DNA of 64,000 nt from Alicyclobacillus fructus (GCF_017329605.1 NZ_JAFMTY010000007.1:62001-126000), one strand, 5' to 3'. Positions 35,715 through 46,413 are shown, numbered from the stretch's first letter. Numbers and translations are program-made. Notes: generated by a model from the sequence alone, not told the origin.

Positions 35715-36176
35715 CTATTTGCCAAGGTAGGAGTACAGCAGGCCGGCCGCCTGACCTGGGGTGTACACGATGTACAGCAGGATGAACACCACGAGGCCGG
35801 TCGCTGCGGTCACAAACCACGTCACGAGCGTCCAAGGGGCGATTTTGCGGTGACGCGAAAACCTCGCGCGCGACGCGTACACCAGCGTGATGATCCCGAG
35901 GATGGCCGCCACGGTGGCGAGCACGGAGTGAACCTGCAGAAACCCGTAGTAGAACGGGCGCACGGATTTGGGCCCGCCGAACTCGTTGTCGCCAAGAAGC
36001 ACCGTCTTCAGCGCGTAGATGATGAAAAACAGCGCCGCAAACAGGACCCCTCTCAACATCCATCGCCGATGCACCCGGACGCGGTGGTGCCGGATGTGGA
36101 TCCAGCCGACGATGAAACAAGCCACGCTGATCAAGATGCACGCTTCGTTGATATACGAAAAGACAATCGCCAACAC
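35715..36176 (-). CDS. DUF420 membrane protein (YozB/CtaM-like)
   Basis: 153 residues from GTG 36176 (AGAGGTGAG upstream). Four membrane helices, with conserved His in IHIRHHRVRVHRRWML and FLQVHSVLATVAAIL, as in the DUF420 family. The Staphylococcus aureus member CtaM is needed to make active aa3 quinol oxidase, so a role in maturing the QoxABCD of this window is a fair inference. It stands alone with its own terminator. Confidence 0.82.
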   Translation of the reverse strand: MLAIVFSYINEACILISVACFIVGWIHIRHHRVRVHRRWMLRGVLFAALFFIIYALKTVLLGDNEFGGPKSVRPFYYGFLQVHSVLATVAAILGIITLVYASRARFSRHRKIAPWTLVTWFVTAATGLVVFILLYIVYTPGQAAGLLYSYLGK

Positions 36177-36298
36177 GCGCCTCACCTCTCGATTCTGCGC
36201 GTATTGTAGCACGCCCGGCGCGGACGCGCATGGACGAAGGGGCCCCACGTCCGAGCGCGTTTCGCACATGTCAGACTTCGTTCGGAATCCGCGGCCGT

Positions 36299-36336
36299 TT
36301 CAGGAAGCCTTCAGATTTCGCTCAGCCGCCATTCAG
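36299..36336 (+). promoter_or_regulatory. Four direct repeats at 11-bp period upstream of gtrA-RR-HK
   Basis: TTCAG at 36299, TTCAG at 36310, CTCAG at 36321 and TTCAG at 36332, each separated by exactly 6 nt. An 11-bp direct-repeat array is typical of dimeric OmpR/PhoB-type regulators. A TAGGCT -10-like hexamer (36347-36352) follows at the distance expected for activation, and the operon encodes such a regulator. Confidence 0.65.
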
Positions 36337-36377
36337 GCCTGGGGTGTAGGCTTGGGTCGACACCCTGAGGAGCGTGA

Positions 36378-36836
36378 GTGGCCGTGCGTTTCGAGCGATC
36401 TTTCGGCCTGAGCCGCCAGATTCTCGTGTTTGCGTTGGTCGGCGTCTTGAACACCGCCGTCGACGCGGCTGTCTTTTTCGCGCTCGCGGCGCTGTGCCAC
36501 GTCGCAGCAGCCGTCGCCCAGGTGATATCCTATGGCTGTGGAATGCTGAATAGTTTCGCCTGGAATCGCGGCGTGACCTTTCGGGCGGGGGCGTTCCGCT
36601 GGCCCGAGCTCGCGCGCTTTGCGGTGGTGAACGGCGTCTCGATGGCCCTGTCCGCTGTGGGCGTCGAACTGCTTTCTCGCAGCGGGTGGCCGCTCCTTGC
36701 GGCCAAGGCCATGGTCACGATGGGGACTTGGATCCTCAATTTTGTTGGATCGAAATGGTGGGTTTGGCGTCATGCCTGCGGACAATCGAACGCTTCTCTA
36801 CGATCCGTCGAAGGTTCGGGTGCTCGTCGTCGATGA
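36378..36836 (+). CDS. GtrA-family membrane protein
   Basis: 152 residues from GTG 36378 (AGGAG 5 nt upstream). Four helices with FALVGVLNTAVDAAVFFAL, SYGCGMLNSFAWNRGVTF and ILNFVGSKWWVW are the GtrA signatures. GtrA proteins are thought to flip lipid-linked sugars across the membrane for glycan decoration. Its 3' end overlaps the response regulator gene by 65 nt in another frame, an unusually long overlap, so the three genes are tightly linked. No glycosyltransferase partner is adjacent. Confidence 0.87.
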   Translation: MAVRFERSFGLSRQILVFALVGVLNTAVDAAVFFALAALCHVAAAVAQVISYGCGMLNSFAWNRGVTFRAGAFRWPELARFAVVNGVSMALSAVGVELLSRSGWPLLAAKAMVTMGTWILNFVGSKWWVWRHACGQSNASLRSVEGSGARRR

Positions 36837-37479
36837 CGAGCCAAGCATCGTCAAGTTTCTCGAATTCGGCCTGCGCCGCGAAGGATACGAGGTGCAGACG
36901 GCCGAAGACGGGGTGTCGGCCATCGCCAAGGCGCGGGAGTCGATGCCCCATGTCTGCATTCTGGACGTGATGATGCCTGGCCCCGACGGCTTTGAGGTGT
37001 GCCGGATGCTGAAAAGCATGGGCAACGTCGCCGTCATCCTGCTCACGGCGCGCGACGCCATCGACGATCGCGTCAAAGGCCTTCTCGGCGGCGCCGACGA
37101 CTACGTCGTGAAGCCGTTCAGCTTCGAAGAGCTGCTCGCGCGAATTCACGCGCGGGTGCGCAACCAGTTTCCCAATCTCCTCAAGCAGCAGGAGATCGGT
37201 CCGTTTGTCGTCGACGATGCGCGCAAGGAAATCCGGTATCGCGGCGAAGTGCTGAAGCTGTCCTCGACCGAATACGAACTCCTGCGATATCTGTTGCAGA
37301 ACCACGGCCTGGTGCTCAGCAAGGCTCAGATTCTCGATCACGTCTGGGGCTACGATTTCAACGGTCAGGACAACATCGTGGAGGTCTACATCAGCGCGCT
37401 TCGCGAGAAGCTCGGCGACAGGGATCGGACGCTCATTCGGACGCTGCGCGGCCAAGGCTATCGGGTGGACCTGCCATGA
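36772..37479 (+). CDS. OmpR/PhoB-family response regulator
   Basis: 235 residues. Receiver: VLVVDDEPSIVKFLEFGL, phospho-Asp in CILDVMMPGPDGFEVC, Thr in VILLTARD, Lys in DDYVVKPFSFEELLARI. The winged helix has LSSTEYELLRYLLQN, HVWGYDF and TLRGQGYRVD. ATG 36772 is inside the end of gtrA, preceded by GGTGGG. The stop overlaps the kinase start (ATGA). The TTCAG array at 36299-36336 is its probable own binding site. Confidence 0.94.
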   Translation: MPADNRTLLYDPSKVRVLVVDDEPSIVKFLEFGLRREGYEVQTAEDGVSAIAKARESMPHVCILDVMMPGPDGFEVCRMLKSMGNVAVILLTARDAIDDRVKGLLGGADDYVVKPFSFEELLARIHARVRNQFPNLLKQQEIGPFVVDDARKEIRYRGEVLKLSSTEYELLRYLLQNHGLVLSKAQILDHVWGYDFNGQDNIVEVYISALREKLGDRDRTLIRTLRGQGYRVDLP

Positions 37480-39032
37480 GGCCGGGAACGCGCATCATGG
37501 GCGCGGTTTCAGCGGCTGCGCGCCGAGGGATGGGCGCCATCGGCGCCATCCTCGAGCGGTTTCGCTCGGCGACGCTCGCCCTTCACCTGTCGCTCGTCAC
37601 CTACGCGGTGATGATTGCGGCCATCGCGCTCGTCGGGGCGCTGCAGGCGCTGTTTCTCCGCCAGTTCTTGTTTGCGGAGACGGCGCGATCGCTTCATCAG
37701 GAACTGATGAATGTGCCCGTGCAGGCGTGGCTGTGGCTGGCCAACGCGCCCGGCTCCGCGGCCGCGGACGGCCCGCCGTTTCGGCTCGGGCCGCTGCCGT
37801 TTCTCGACGCGCGCGGCAGCCTCGCCTACGTCGATCCGACGGGCCAGATCCACGCCATCTATGCCCCGCACGGGCTTCCCGTGCTGTCGCGCGCGGCCTA
37901 CGAAGCGATGTTGAATTTTGGCGTGCCGGCATCCGCGTATCAGTTGGCCTCGACGAGTCACGGGCGTGATCTCGTCGTCACGGCCGTGATCGGCCCGCCG
38001 GACCGGCCGCTGGGACTGGCCCAGGCGAGCGTGCCGACGAGCGTGATCGACGCGATGGTGGCGCGGCAGATGCTGCTCTACGCCGTGGTGGCGTTCGCGG
38101 TGCTGGTGGCCGCACTTGCCGCCTACCGGGCGCTCATCCGGCGCGCCCTTGTGCCGCTGCGCCGCGTGGTGGAGCACGCGCAGCGCATCGACGCCGGCAA
38201 CCTGGACGAGCGGTTCGACGTGGGTCCCAACATGCAGGCGGAGGTGCGCTCTTTGGCGGCCTCGTTCAACGGCATGCTGGATCGCCTGGCGCACGCGTTT
38301 CGCGCCGAGCGGGACGCCAAGGAGCGCATGCGGCAGTTTGTGGCGGACGCGTCGCACGAGTTGCGCACGCCGCTCACCGCCCTGAGCGGCTACCTCGAGG
38401 TGCTGCAAAAGGGCGGCGAGTTCTCCGAGGAAGAGTGGCGGGAGGCCTTGCAGCAGATGCACGGCGAGGCCAGGCGCCTCGCGGGCCTGGTCGAGCAGAT
38501 GCTCAGGCTGGCGCGCGCGGAGGATGTCCGCGCCTCGTGGGCGGACGGCCGCCGCGAACGGGTGCGGCTCGGCTCGCTCGTGACGTCGCTCGACGCGCTG
38601 TGGCGGGGGCTCTGCGGGGCGCGACAGCTTGTGTACGACATCGAAGGCGATCCGGCCGTCTTCGCCGATCCGGACGCCATCAAGCAGGTGTTGTTCAACC
38701 TGGTGCAGAACGCCGCGCAGCACACGCCGGAAGCTGGCGGGCGGATCGCCATCTCGGTGCGAAGCGACGGACGCGAGGTCAGGCTCGCGGTGGCCGACAA
38801 CGGCGCCGGGATTCCCAAGGCGCATCAGTCCCGCGTGTTTGAGCGATTCTACCGAGTGGACGAGGCGCGATCGCGCGCGAAAGGCGGCGCCGGGCTCGGG
38901 CTCGCCATCTGCAGGGCGATTGTGGAGGGGCACGGCGGCAACATCGAATGCGAGAGCGAGCCTGGCGCAGGCGCCGTGTTCACGGTCACGCTGCCCGCGG
39001 CGAGGCCGGGCGGCGATCGCGACGCCGAATAG
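37476..39032 (+). CDS. Sensor histidine kinase (HAMP, HisKA, HATPase)
   Basis: 518 residues. TM1 at about residues 34-60, an extracellular domain of ~140 residues, TM2 at about 195-215, then HAMP (ALVPLRRVVEHAQRID), HisKA with phospho-His in VADASHELRTPLTALSGYL, and HATPase boxes FNLVQNAAQHTP, DNGAGIP and GGAGLGLAICRAIV. Partner of the response regulator encoded immediately upstream. The large extracellular domain implies sensing of something outside the membrane. Confidence 0.94.
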   Translation: MRPGTRIMGAVSAAARRGMGAIGAILERFRSATLALHLSLVTYAVMIAAIALVGALQALFLRQFLFAETARSLHQELMNVPVQAWLWLANAPGSAAADGPPFRLGPLPFLDARGSLAYVDPTGQIHAIYAPHGLPVLSRAAYEAMLNFGVPASAYQLASTSHGRDLVVTAVIGPPDRPLGLAQASVPTSVIDAMVARQMLLYAVVAFAVLVAALAAYRALIRRALVPLRRVVEHAQRIDAGNLDERFDVGPNMQAEVRSLAASFNGMLDRLAHAFRAERDAKERMRQFVADASHELRTPLTALSGYLEVLQKGGEFSEEEWREALQQMHGEARRLAGLVEQMLRLARAEDVRASWADGRRERVRLGSLVTSLDALWRGLCGARQLVYDIEGDPAVFADPDAIKQVLFNLVQNAAQHTPEAGGRIAISVRSDGREVRLAVADNGAGIPKAHQSRVFERFYRVDEARSRAKGGAGLGLAICRAIVEGHGGNIECESEPGAGAVFTVTLPAARPGGDRDAE

Positions 39033-39044
39033 GAGGGGATACGG

Positions 39045-39359
39045 GTGGAAGTGAAGGTGACGGACGCGGCGAAGTCGCGGCTTGTGGCGATGGGCGTCCC
39101 GGAAGGCAGCCGCCTTCGCCTCACGGCCGATATCGAAGCGCACGTGAGCTGCGCCTGCCAGTACGACATCCACATGATTGCGGACGGCGCGCCGCCGCTC
39201 GCGGTGTCGCTGAACTACGACGTGCGGATGGACGACGCGGCGAAGAACCTGCTGACAGACGAGGAGGAGCCGCTTGTCCTCGATTACATTCCCCTGAGCG
39301 GCCTGGTGCTGCGATCGCCCAACGAGACGCTCGCGCACAACATCCAGGTGAAGATGTGA
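39045..39359 (+). CDS. HesB/IscA-like iron-sulfur biosynthesis family protein
   Basis: 104 residues from GTG 39045 with AGGAGGGG. MEVKVTDAAKSRLVAMG and the beta-rich middle match the Fe-S_biosyn (HesB-like) fold of short Firmicutes proteins. The three conserved Cys of true IscA/SufA carriers are not arranged canonically: only a CAC pair is near the middle and none is at the C-terminus. Cluster carriage is therefore doubtful. It sits 12 nt after the kinase and may be cotranscribed. Confidence 0.65.
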   Translation: MEVKVTDAAKSRLVAMGVPEGSRLRLTADIEAHVSCACQYDIHMIADGAPPLAVSLNYDVRMDDAAKNLLTDEEEPLVLDYIPLSGLVLRSPNETLAHNIQVKM

Positions 39360-39364
39360 AGAGC

Positions 39365-39383
39365 GGGGCGCCGAAAGCGCCCC
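39365..39383. terminator. Hairpin between convergent genes
   Basis: GGGGCGC-CGAAA-GCGCCCC lies in the 32-bp gap between the HesB-like gene and the convergent SDR gene. No T run follows on either side, so it is a probable but not textbook bidirectional terminator. Confidence 0.5.
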
Positions 39384-39391
39384 CTCGTGTG

Positions 39392-40156
39392 TCAATAGGC
39401 CGTCCAGCCTGCGTCCGCGACGATCACGGCGCCGTTCACGAAGCTCGCCTCGTCCGACGCGAGGAACAAGGCCACTTGGGCGATTTCTTCCGGCTTGCCC
39501 GTCCGCGGATTGAGGCTCATCCCAGCCATGGCCGCCTGCACGCCGATGGATGCCGGATCGACATTCGGGCTCGAGCCCATGATGTTCGTCTCCACGCCGC
39601 CCGGGGCAATGGCGTTGCAGCGGATGCCAAAGCGCGCATACTGGTAAGCGACGTTCTTGGTCAGGCCCACGATGGCGTGCTTGGAGGCCGTGTACGCCGC
39701 GCCCGCGCGCGAGCCGAACAGCCCGCCCACCGAAGCGATGTTCACGATGGCGCCGCGTCCCTTATCCATCATGAGAGGAAGCGCCTTACGGATGGCGCGC
39801 ATCGGACCCGTGACGTTGACGGCGAACACGCGCTCCCACAATTCGTCCGTGACCTCGTGCGCCGCCTTCATGCCGTCCATGATCCCCGCGTTGTTGACCA
39901 GGATGTCCAAGCCGCCGAACACGTCGACGGCGCGCTGAATCATGTGGTCGACATCATCTGCCGATGCCACGTTGGCGACGCATGTCTCGACAGAACCACC
40001 CGCGCTTCGAATCTCGTTTGCCACCGCTTCCAGTCCTTCGGCCGCGATATCGGCGGCGAGCACGCGCGCGCCCTCCTGCGCAAAGCGGATGGCCATGGCG
40101 CGGCCCATCCCTGACGCGGCACCGGTGATCACTGCGACGCGATCTTGGAGACGCAA
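39392..40156 (-). CDS. Short-chain dehydrogenase/reductase (glucose 1-dehydrogenase/3-oxoacyl reductase type)
   Basis: 254 residues from TTG 40156, which has AAGGAGG 8 nt upstream; TTG 40162 is too close to it. VITGAASGMGRAMAIRFAQ, NNAGIMDG, NIASVGGLFGSRAG, YTASKHAIVGLTKNVA (YxxxK) and a classic C-terminus ASFVNGAVIVADAG. Cytoplasmic NAD(P)-dependent oxidoreductase; substrate unknown. It stands alone downstream of the tRNA-Pro terminator. Confidence 0.92.
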   Translation of the reverse strand: MRLQDRVAVITGAASGMGRAMAIRFAQEGARVLAADIAAEGLEAVANEIRSAGGSVETCVANVASADDVDHMIQRAVDVFGGLDILVNNAGIMDGMKAAHEVTDELWERVFAVNVTGPMRAIRKALPLMMDKGRGAIVNIASVGGLFGSRAGAAYTASKHAIVGLTKNVAYQYARFGIRCNAIAPGGVETNIMGSSPNVDPASIGVQAAMAGMSLNPRTGKPEEIAQVALFLASDEASFVNGAVIVADAGWTAY

Positions 40157-40258
40157 GGGCAAGACCTCCTTAGGGGAGTTTTTTTATCAAGTAAAGCATT
40201 CGACCCCGCGTTTCGAAATCCTGCCGCTCCCTGTCCCCGAAGGGGACTCGCGCGATAC

Positions 40259-40292
40259 GAAAAACGCCGCGCACAAGCCGTGCGCGGCGTTT
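40259..40292 (-). terminator. Intrinsic terminator after tRNA-Pro
   Basis: Stem ACGCCGCGCAC/GTGCGCGGCGT (40264-40274 with 40280-40290), 5-nt loop; read on the minus strand it is followed by five T (40264-40260). It lies right after the tRNA 3' end. Confidence 0.88.
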
Positions 40293-40294
40293 GA

Positions 40295-40370
40295 TGGTCG
40301 GAATGACAGGACTCGAACCTGCGACCTCACGGTCCCGAACCGTGCGCTCTACCACCTGAGCTACATTCCG
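40295..40370 (-). tRNA. tRNA-Pro (anticodon CGG)
   Basis: Minus-strand cloverleaf: acceptor CGGAATG/CATTCCG with discriminator A and an encoded CCA (40297-40295), D arm GCTC/GAGC, anticodon stem CACGG/CCGTG with loop TTCGGGA (anticodon CGG, reading CCG), T arm GCAGG-TTCGAGT-CCTGT. CCG is a common codon in this GC-rich genome. Confidence 0.96.
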
Positions 40371-40535
40371 TCATCGATTTGAAGTCCTTCAAAGCGGACA
40401 GCAATGAATATAGCAGACGTCACACCCCTCGTCAAGCTCAATTCCTGGAATGTGCTTCTGGGTGGGATTCAGCAGGAACCTTTCCTCGGATGCAGAATGA
40501 TCTGTGGATACGTCGGAGTACCGAGGAGGCACGGC

Positions 40536-41090
40536 ATGTTTTCTGCACCCATCGATAGCGATCTCCGCCTGCGGCTGTTGGAACCCAGGGATGCAGACGT
40601 GGTGTTCCGACTCCTGGACAGCTCGCGCGCCTATCTGCGCGAGTGGTTGCCGTTTCTGGACGCCACTCGGAGTTCGGCAGACACGCGAGCGTTTATTGAG
40701 TCGGGGCTTCAGCGCTATGCGGCGCAGAACGGCGCCGAGATTGGCCTGTGGTACCGAGGCGAGTTGGCCGGGGTATTGGGCCTTCACTTTATCGATTGGG
40801 CGAATCGGTCGACGAGCTTGGGTTATTGGCTCGGCGAGCCATACCAGGGAAAGGGGATCATGACCCGATCTTGCAAGGCCGTGATCGACATCCTGTTTCG
40901 CGAATACGGTCTGAATCGCGTGGAGATCCGCGCCGCGACAGGAAACCACAAGAGCAGGGCCGTCGCGGAACGGCTTGGCTTCCAGTATGAAGGTTGCAAA
41001 CGACAAGCCGAGTGGTTGTACGACCACTACGTCGATCACGCCGTGTACAGCCTCTTGGCGCAGGAGTGGAAAACCACGCAAGCCACGTGA
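40536..41090 (+). CDS. GNAT acetyltransferase (RimJ/RimL-type)
   Basis: 184 residues from ATG 40536 with GAGGAGG upstream; the frame is open further upstream but without a site. LRLRLLEPRDADVVFRLLD, STSLGYWLGEPYQGKGIMT (acetyl-CoA pyrophosphate loop) and VEIRAATGNHKSRAVAERLGF are typical of RimL/YdaF-like N-acetyltransferases that modify ribosomal protein N-termini or small amines. The target is unknown. It is monocistronic, downstream of tRNA-Pro on the opposite strand. Confidence 0.9.
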   Translation: MFSAPIDSDLRLRLLEPRDADVVFRLLDSSRAYLREWLPFLDATRSSADTRAFIESGLQRYAAQNGAEIGLWYRGELAGVLGLHFIDWANRSTSLGYWLGEPYQGKGIMTRSCKAVIDILFREYGLNRVEIRAATGNHKSRAVAERLGFQYEGCKRQAEWLYDHYVDHAVYSLLAQEWKTTQAT

Positions 41091-41111
41091 CATCATTACA
41101 AGGCCGCACGC

Positions 41112-41615
41112 CTACCACGCTTTCCGCATCTCGATCTCGTCGTGCAACGGGATGCCATCGAGTCCCAGGTGGGGAATCGACGGTTTTCGCTTTCGCGCCT
41201 CGTCGATGGCGCCCACGCGCACGGCGTGAAATCGATAGCCGCGCCGCTGGTAAAATCGCATCGCCTTCAAATTGTCGTTCGAAGTGATGAGCGTCACGCG
41301 CGACACGTTGGCCTGTTTCGCCGCATCTTCGACCTCCTGCAGCAGTCGCGTCCCAATGCCAATACCTTCCGCCAGGCTGTTGAGACTCAACAGCTCGCAT
41401 TCATCGCCGAGGATCACGAACGTGGCAGCTCCCGCGTAGGCACCGCCTTGCGCCGCGATCACGGCCTCGACGTCTTCAAGTCGATAGACTCTGCCGCGCG
41501 AAACCATCGTTTCTCCGCCCCATTCGCGCTTCCAGAGATCGAGGAGCCACTGTCGATCCTCCTCGCTCCGCGGCCGGAAGACTCGCACAGGCGAAATGGC
41601 GTCCGGGTGGTTCAT
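41112..41615 (-). CDS. GNAT acetyltransferase
   Basis: 167 residues. ATFVILGDECELLSLNSLAE, GIGIGTRLLQEVEDAAK (acetyl-CoA loop) and TLITSNDNLKAMRFYQRRGY are the GNAT motifs. The family often acts on small molecules or protein side chains; no substrate can be named. Convergent with the RimL-type gene at 40536, 21 nt apart, and divergent from pcrA. Confidence 0.88.
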   Translation of the reverse strand: MNHPDAISPVRVFRPRSEEDRQWLLDLWKREWGGETMVSRGRVYRLEDVEAVIAAQGGAYAGAATFVILGDECELLSLNSLAEGIGIGTRLLQEVEDAAKQANVSRVTLITSNDNLKAMRFYQRRGYRFHAVRVGAIDEARKRKPSIPHLGLDGIPLHDEIEMRKAW

Positions 41616-41680
41616 GGTTCGCCGTCACTTCCTTTGCGTTTTTTTGATACGAACACGTGATCGCGTTCGTTGGACAGACC

Positions 41681-41689
41681 TGCTATACT
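41681..41689 (+). promoter_or_regulatory. Extended -10 promoter of pcrA
   Basis: TGC-TATACT, an extended -10 element 36 nt before the pcrA start. No good -35 at 17 nt. A TTGGACAG 8-mer lies immediately upstream at the wrong distance to be a -35. Confidence 0.55.
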
Positions 41690-41725
41690 GAACAATAACA
41701 CAAGGGTGCGTGCGAAGGGTGATGG

Positions 41726-43996
41726 ATGGTGGCCACGGCGGGAACGAGCGACATCCTGAAGGGGCTCAACGAACGACAGCGGGAGGCGGTCATGGCGACC
41801 GACGGGCCGGTGCTCGTCATCGCCGGTGCGGGTAGCGGCAAAACGAGCGTGCTCACGCGGAGAATTGCGTACCTTATCGCCGAGCGCCGCGTGCCGCCGT
41901 GGGCGATTCTCGCCATCACGTTCACCAACAAGGCGGCGCGGGAGATGGAAGAGCGAATCGAGCGCCTGGTCGGGCCTGGCGCCTCCGACATCTGGACGTC
42001 GACCTTCCACGCGATGTGCGCGCGCATCCTGCGGCGCGACATTCATCACCTGGGATACACATCGGCTTTCACCGTGCTCGACGCCGCGGATCAGGTGTCC
42101 CTCGTCCGCCGGCTGATGCAGGAGATGAACATCGACGTGCGCAAGTTCGAGCCGCGGGCGGTGCTCTCCGCCATCAGTCAGCACAAGAACGAGCTGCGGT
42201 CGGCGGCGAAGGCGCTCGATCTCGCCGGATCGCCGTACGACAAGATGGTGGGCGACGTGTACCTGGCGTACGAGAACCGGTTGCGCGAAAACCAGGCGCT
42301 CGATTTCGACGACCTTCTCGTGAAGACGGTCGAATTGTTCCGCAAGGTGCCGGACGTCCTCGCGTATTACCAGCACCGGTTCAGCCATATTCATGTGGAT
42401 GAGTATCAGGACACCAACCATGCTCAGTACGTCCTGGTCAAACTCCTCGCAGAGCGGCGGCGCAATCTGTGCGTCGTCGGCGATTCGGATCAGTCCATCT
42501 ACGGCTGGCGGGGCGCAGACATCCGCAACATCCTTGAGTTTCAGCGGGATTACCCGGATGCGCGCGTCATCCGGCTCGAGCAAAATTACCGATCCACTGG
42601 CCGCATTCTCCGCATCGCGAACCAGGTGATTCAGCACAACCAGATGCGCCTCGAGAAGAACCTTTGGACGGATCGCGGTGAAGGCGAAAAGGCGAAGCTG
42701 TTCGTGGCGCCGGACGAGCGGGTGGAGGCCGAGTGGGTTGCGGACGAGATCGCCCGCATGGTGGCCGATGGACGGCGGTACAGGGATATCGCCATCTTGT
42801 ACCGCACCAATGCCCAGTCGCGCGTGCTGGAGGAGGCCTTTCTGCAGCGCGGAATTCCGTATCGCATCTACGGAGGACTCCGGTTCTACGAGCGGCGCGA
42901 GGTGAAGGACGTGATGGCGTACCTCCGCCTCATCGCCAATCCGAACGACGATGTGTCGTTCCTTCGGGTGGTCAACGTGCCGAAGCGGGGGATTGGCGAC
43001 ACGACGCTCGAGAAGCTGGCCGATTACGCTCGACAGCATCATGTCTCGCTGTTTGAGGCGGCTCTCCACTCGGCGGAGGCGGGGATTTCAAAGAAGGCGG
43101 CGACTGCGCTCCAGTCGTTCGTGGAACTGATTCAGACCTTGCAGCTGCAGCGCGCGTTTTTGCCGCTGACGGACCTCACGGACGAGGTTCTGGAGCGCTC
43201 CGGTTACCGAGAGGCGCTGCGCGCCGAGCGGACCCTGGAAGCGGAAGCCCGTCTGGAAAACCTCGACGAGTTTCTTTCGCTCACGCGCGAGTTTGACGAA
43301 AACGGGGCGGAAGAAGGAGACATGGGCGCGCTTGAGCAGTTCCTCACGCAGGTGGCGCTCGTGTCCGACGCGGATCTCCCCGGCGGGCAACCGGGGCGGC
43401 GCGAGGATCTGGACGAGGTGTCCATGATGACGCTTCACGCCGCGAAGGGGCTTGAGTTTCCCGTGGTGTTTCTCGTCGGCCTGGAGGAGGGCGTGTTTCC
43501 GCACCGGCGCGCGCTGAACGGCGGCGAGGAACTCGAGGAGGAACGCAGGCTGTGCTACGTCGGAATCACGCGCGCGATGGAGCGGCTGTATCTCACCACC
43601 TGCCGATCCCGCATGTTGTTCGGTGAACGCCGCTCGTTCACGCCGTCGCGCTTCCTGTCGGAGATGCCGGCGACGGACCTGGAGCGCTTCGGCGAGGAGG
43701 AGTCGGCGTTTGGGCGCGGCGTTCGCCGCGACTCGCCCGCGGGCCTGCGCGTTCCCACCCATGCCGCGGCCGACGCGGCTGCACCGAGGCTCAGCGTGCC
43801 GCGATCGTTCGGCGCGGATCTCTCTGTGCCCTACGAACCGGGCGATCTCGTCGAGCACCGCAAGTGGGGGCGCGGGGTGATTGTGGCCAAGTCGGGAGAG
43901 GGCGAGTCGCTCGAACTTGTCGTGCGCTTTGAGGATCCCATCGGTGAGAAGCGGCTGTTTGCCAAGTTTGCCCCGATTCAAAAGGTGGATCCCTAA
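41726..43996 (+). CDS. pcrA: ATP-dependent DNA helicase PcrA (UvrD/Rep family)
   Basis: 756 residues. A 3'-5' superfamily 1A helicase used in nucleotide excision repair, in removal of RNA polymerase and recombinase from DNA, and in rolling-circle plasmid replication. Motifs in order: Q motif LNERQREAV, Walker A AGAGSGKT (about 33-40), AITFTNKAAREM, Walker B VDEYQDTN (about 224), GDSDQSIYGWRGA, QNYRST, TLHAAKGLEFPVVFL and YVGITRAMERLYL. The C-terminal VEHRKWGRGVIVA is the PcrA Tudor-like RNA-polymerase-binding domain. It stands directly before ligA, as in Bacillus. Confidence 0.97.
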   Translation: MVATAGTSDILKGLNERQREAVMATDGPVLVIAGAGSGKTSVLTRRIAYLIAERRVPPWAILAITFTNKAAREMEERIERLVGPGASDIWTSTFHAMCARILRRDIHHLGYTSAFTVLDAADQVSLVRRLMQEMNIDVRKFEPRAVLSAISQHKNELRSAAKALDLAGSPYDKMVGDVYLAYENRLRENQALDFDDLLVKTVELFRKVPDVLAYYQHRFSHIHVDEYQDTNHAQYVLVKLLAERRRNLCVVGDSDQSIYGWRGADIRNILEFQRDYPDARVIRLEQNYRSTGRILRIANQVIQHNQMRLEKNLWTDRGEGEKAKLFVAPDERVEAEWVADEIARMVADGRRYRDIAILYRTNAQSRVLEEAFLQRGIPYRIYGGLRFYERREVKDVMAYLRLIANPNDDVSFLRVVNVPKRGIGDTTLEKLADYARQHHVSLFEAALHSAEAGISKKAATALQSFVELIQTLQLQRAFLPLTDLTDEVLERSGYREALRAERTLEAEARLENLDEFLSLTREFDENGAEEGDMGALEQFLTQVALVSDADLPGGQPGRREDLDEVSMMTLHAAKGLEFPVVFLVGLEEGVFPHRRALNGGEELEEERRLCYVGITRAMERLYLTTCRSRMLFGERRSFTPSRFLSEMPATDLERFGEEESAFGRGVRRDSPAGLRVPTHAAADAAAPRLSVPRSFGADLSVPYEPGDLVEHRKWGRGVIVAKSGEGESLELVVRFEDPIGEKRLFAKFAPIQKVDP

Positions 43997-44009
43997 ACGG
44001 ATGTCCTAA

Positions 44010-46094
<2,085 letters not shown>

Positions 46095-46098
46095 GCAC

Positions 46099-46125
46099 AA
46101 AAAAGGGGCTGGCCCGTGCCAGCCC
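46099..46125 (-). terminator. Intrinsic terminator reading leftward, no assigned gene
   Basis: Stem GGGCTGGC/GCCAGCCC (46106-46113 with 46118-46125), 4-nt loop, followed on the minus strand by C and six T. On the plus strand no T run follows, so it is not an obvious ligA terminator, though the hairpin could serve both ways. Confidence 0.75.
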
Positions 46126-46384
46126 AAGCTTGAGGATGGGTTGCGGTGTTCGTCCCCGGGCGCGTGCACGCGTGCATGGTGCCTTCCCGCGATGATCCCC
46201 GGCACCTTGAGCATGCCTCGAAACGAGTCATAACGCAAATCGATGTTTTATATACAATCGATAAACAAAATCTTATTTTGCATGACATCTTCCTGTAACC
46301 AAACCGCGGTACACTTAAGTTGAGCGGTGAAACGCGCGAGGTGCGTAGCGCCTTCAATTCTTCGATGTCTTCGACATTTGCATA

Positions 46385-46413
46385 TTGACGTTTGCGAGGT
46401 GCGTTGCCACAAT
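46385..46413 (+). promoter_or_regulatory. Candidate promoter of the secreted metalloprotease gene
   Basis: TTGACG (46385-46390), 17-nt spacer, CACAAT (46408-46413). One copy of the GCGAGGTGCGT direct repeat lies within the spacer, which could be a regulator site. Confidence 0.5.

Noticed and set aside
42400-42640. Possible CRISPR or tandem repeat in pcrA and other long genes
   Set aside because: No regularly spaced direct repeats were seen outside the 42-bp repeats at 54493-54618.
46131-46238. Short minus-strand ORF (MRYDSFRGMLKVPG...) between ligA and the protease
   Set aside because: No ribosome binding site, and the frame simply runs on into the antisense of ligA; a non-coding transcript explains the terminator better.
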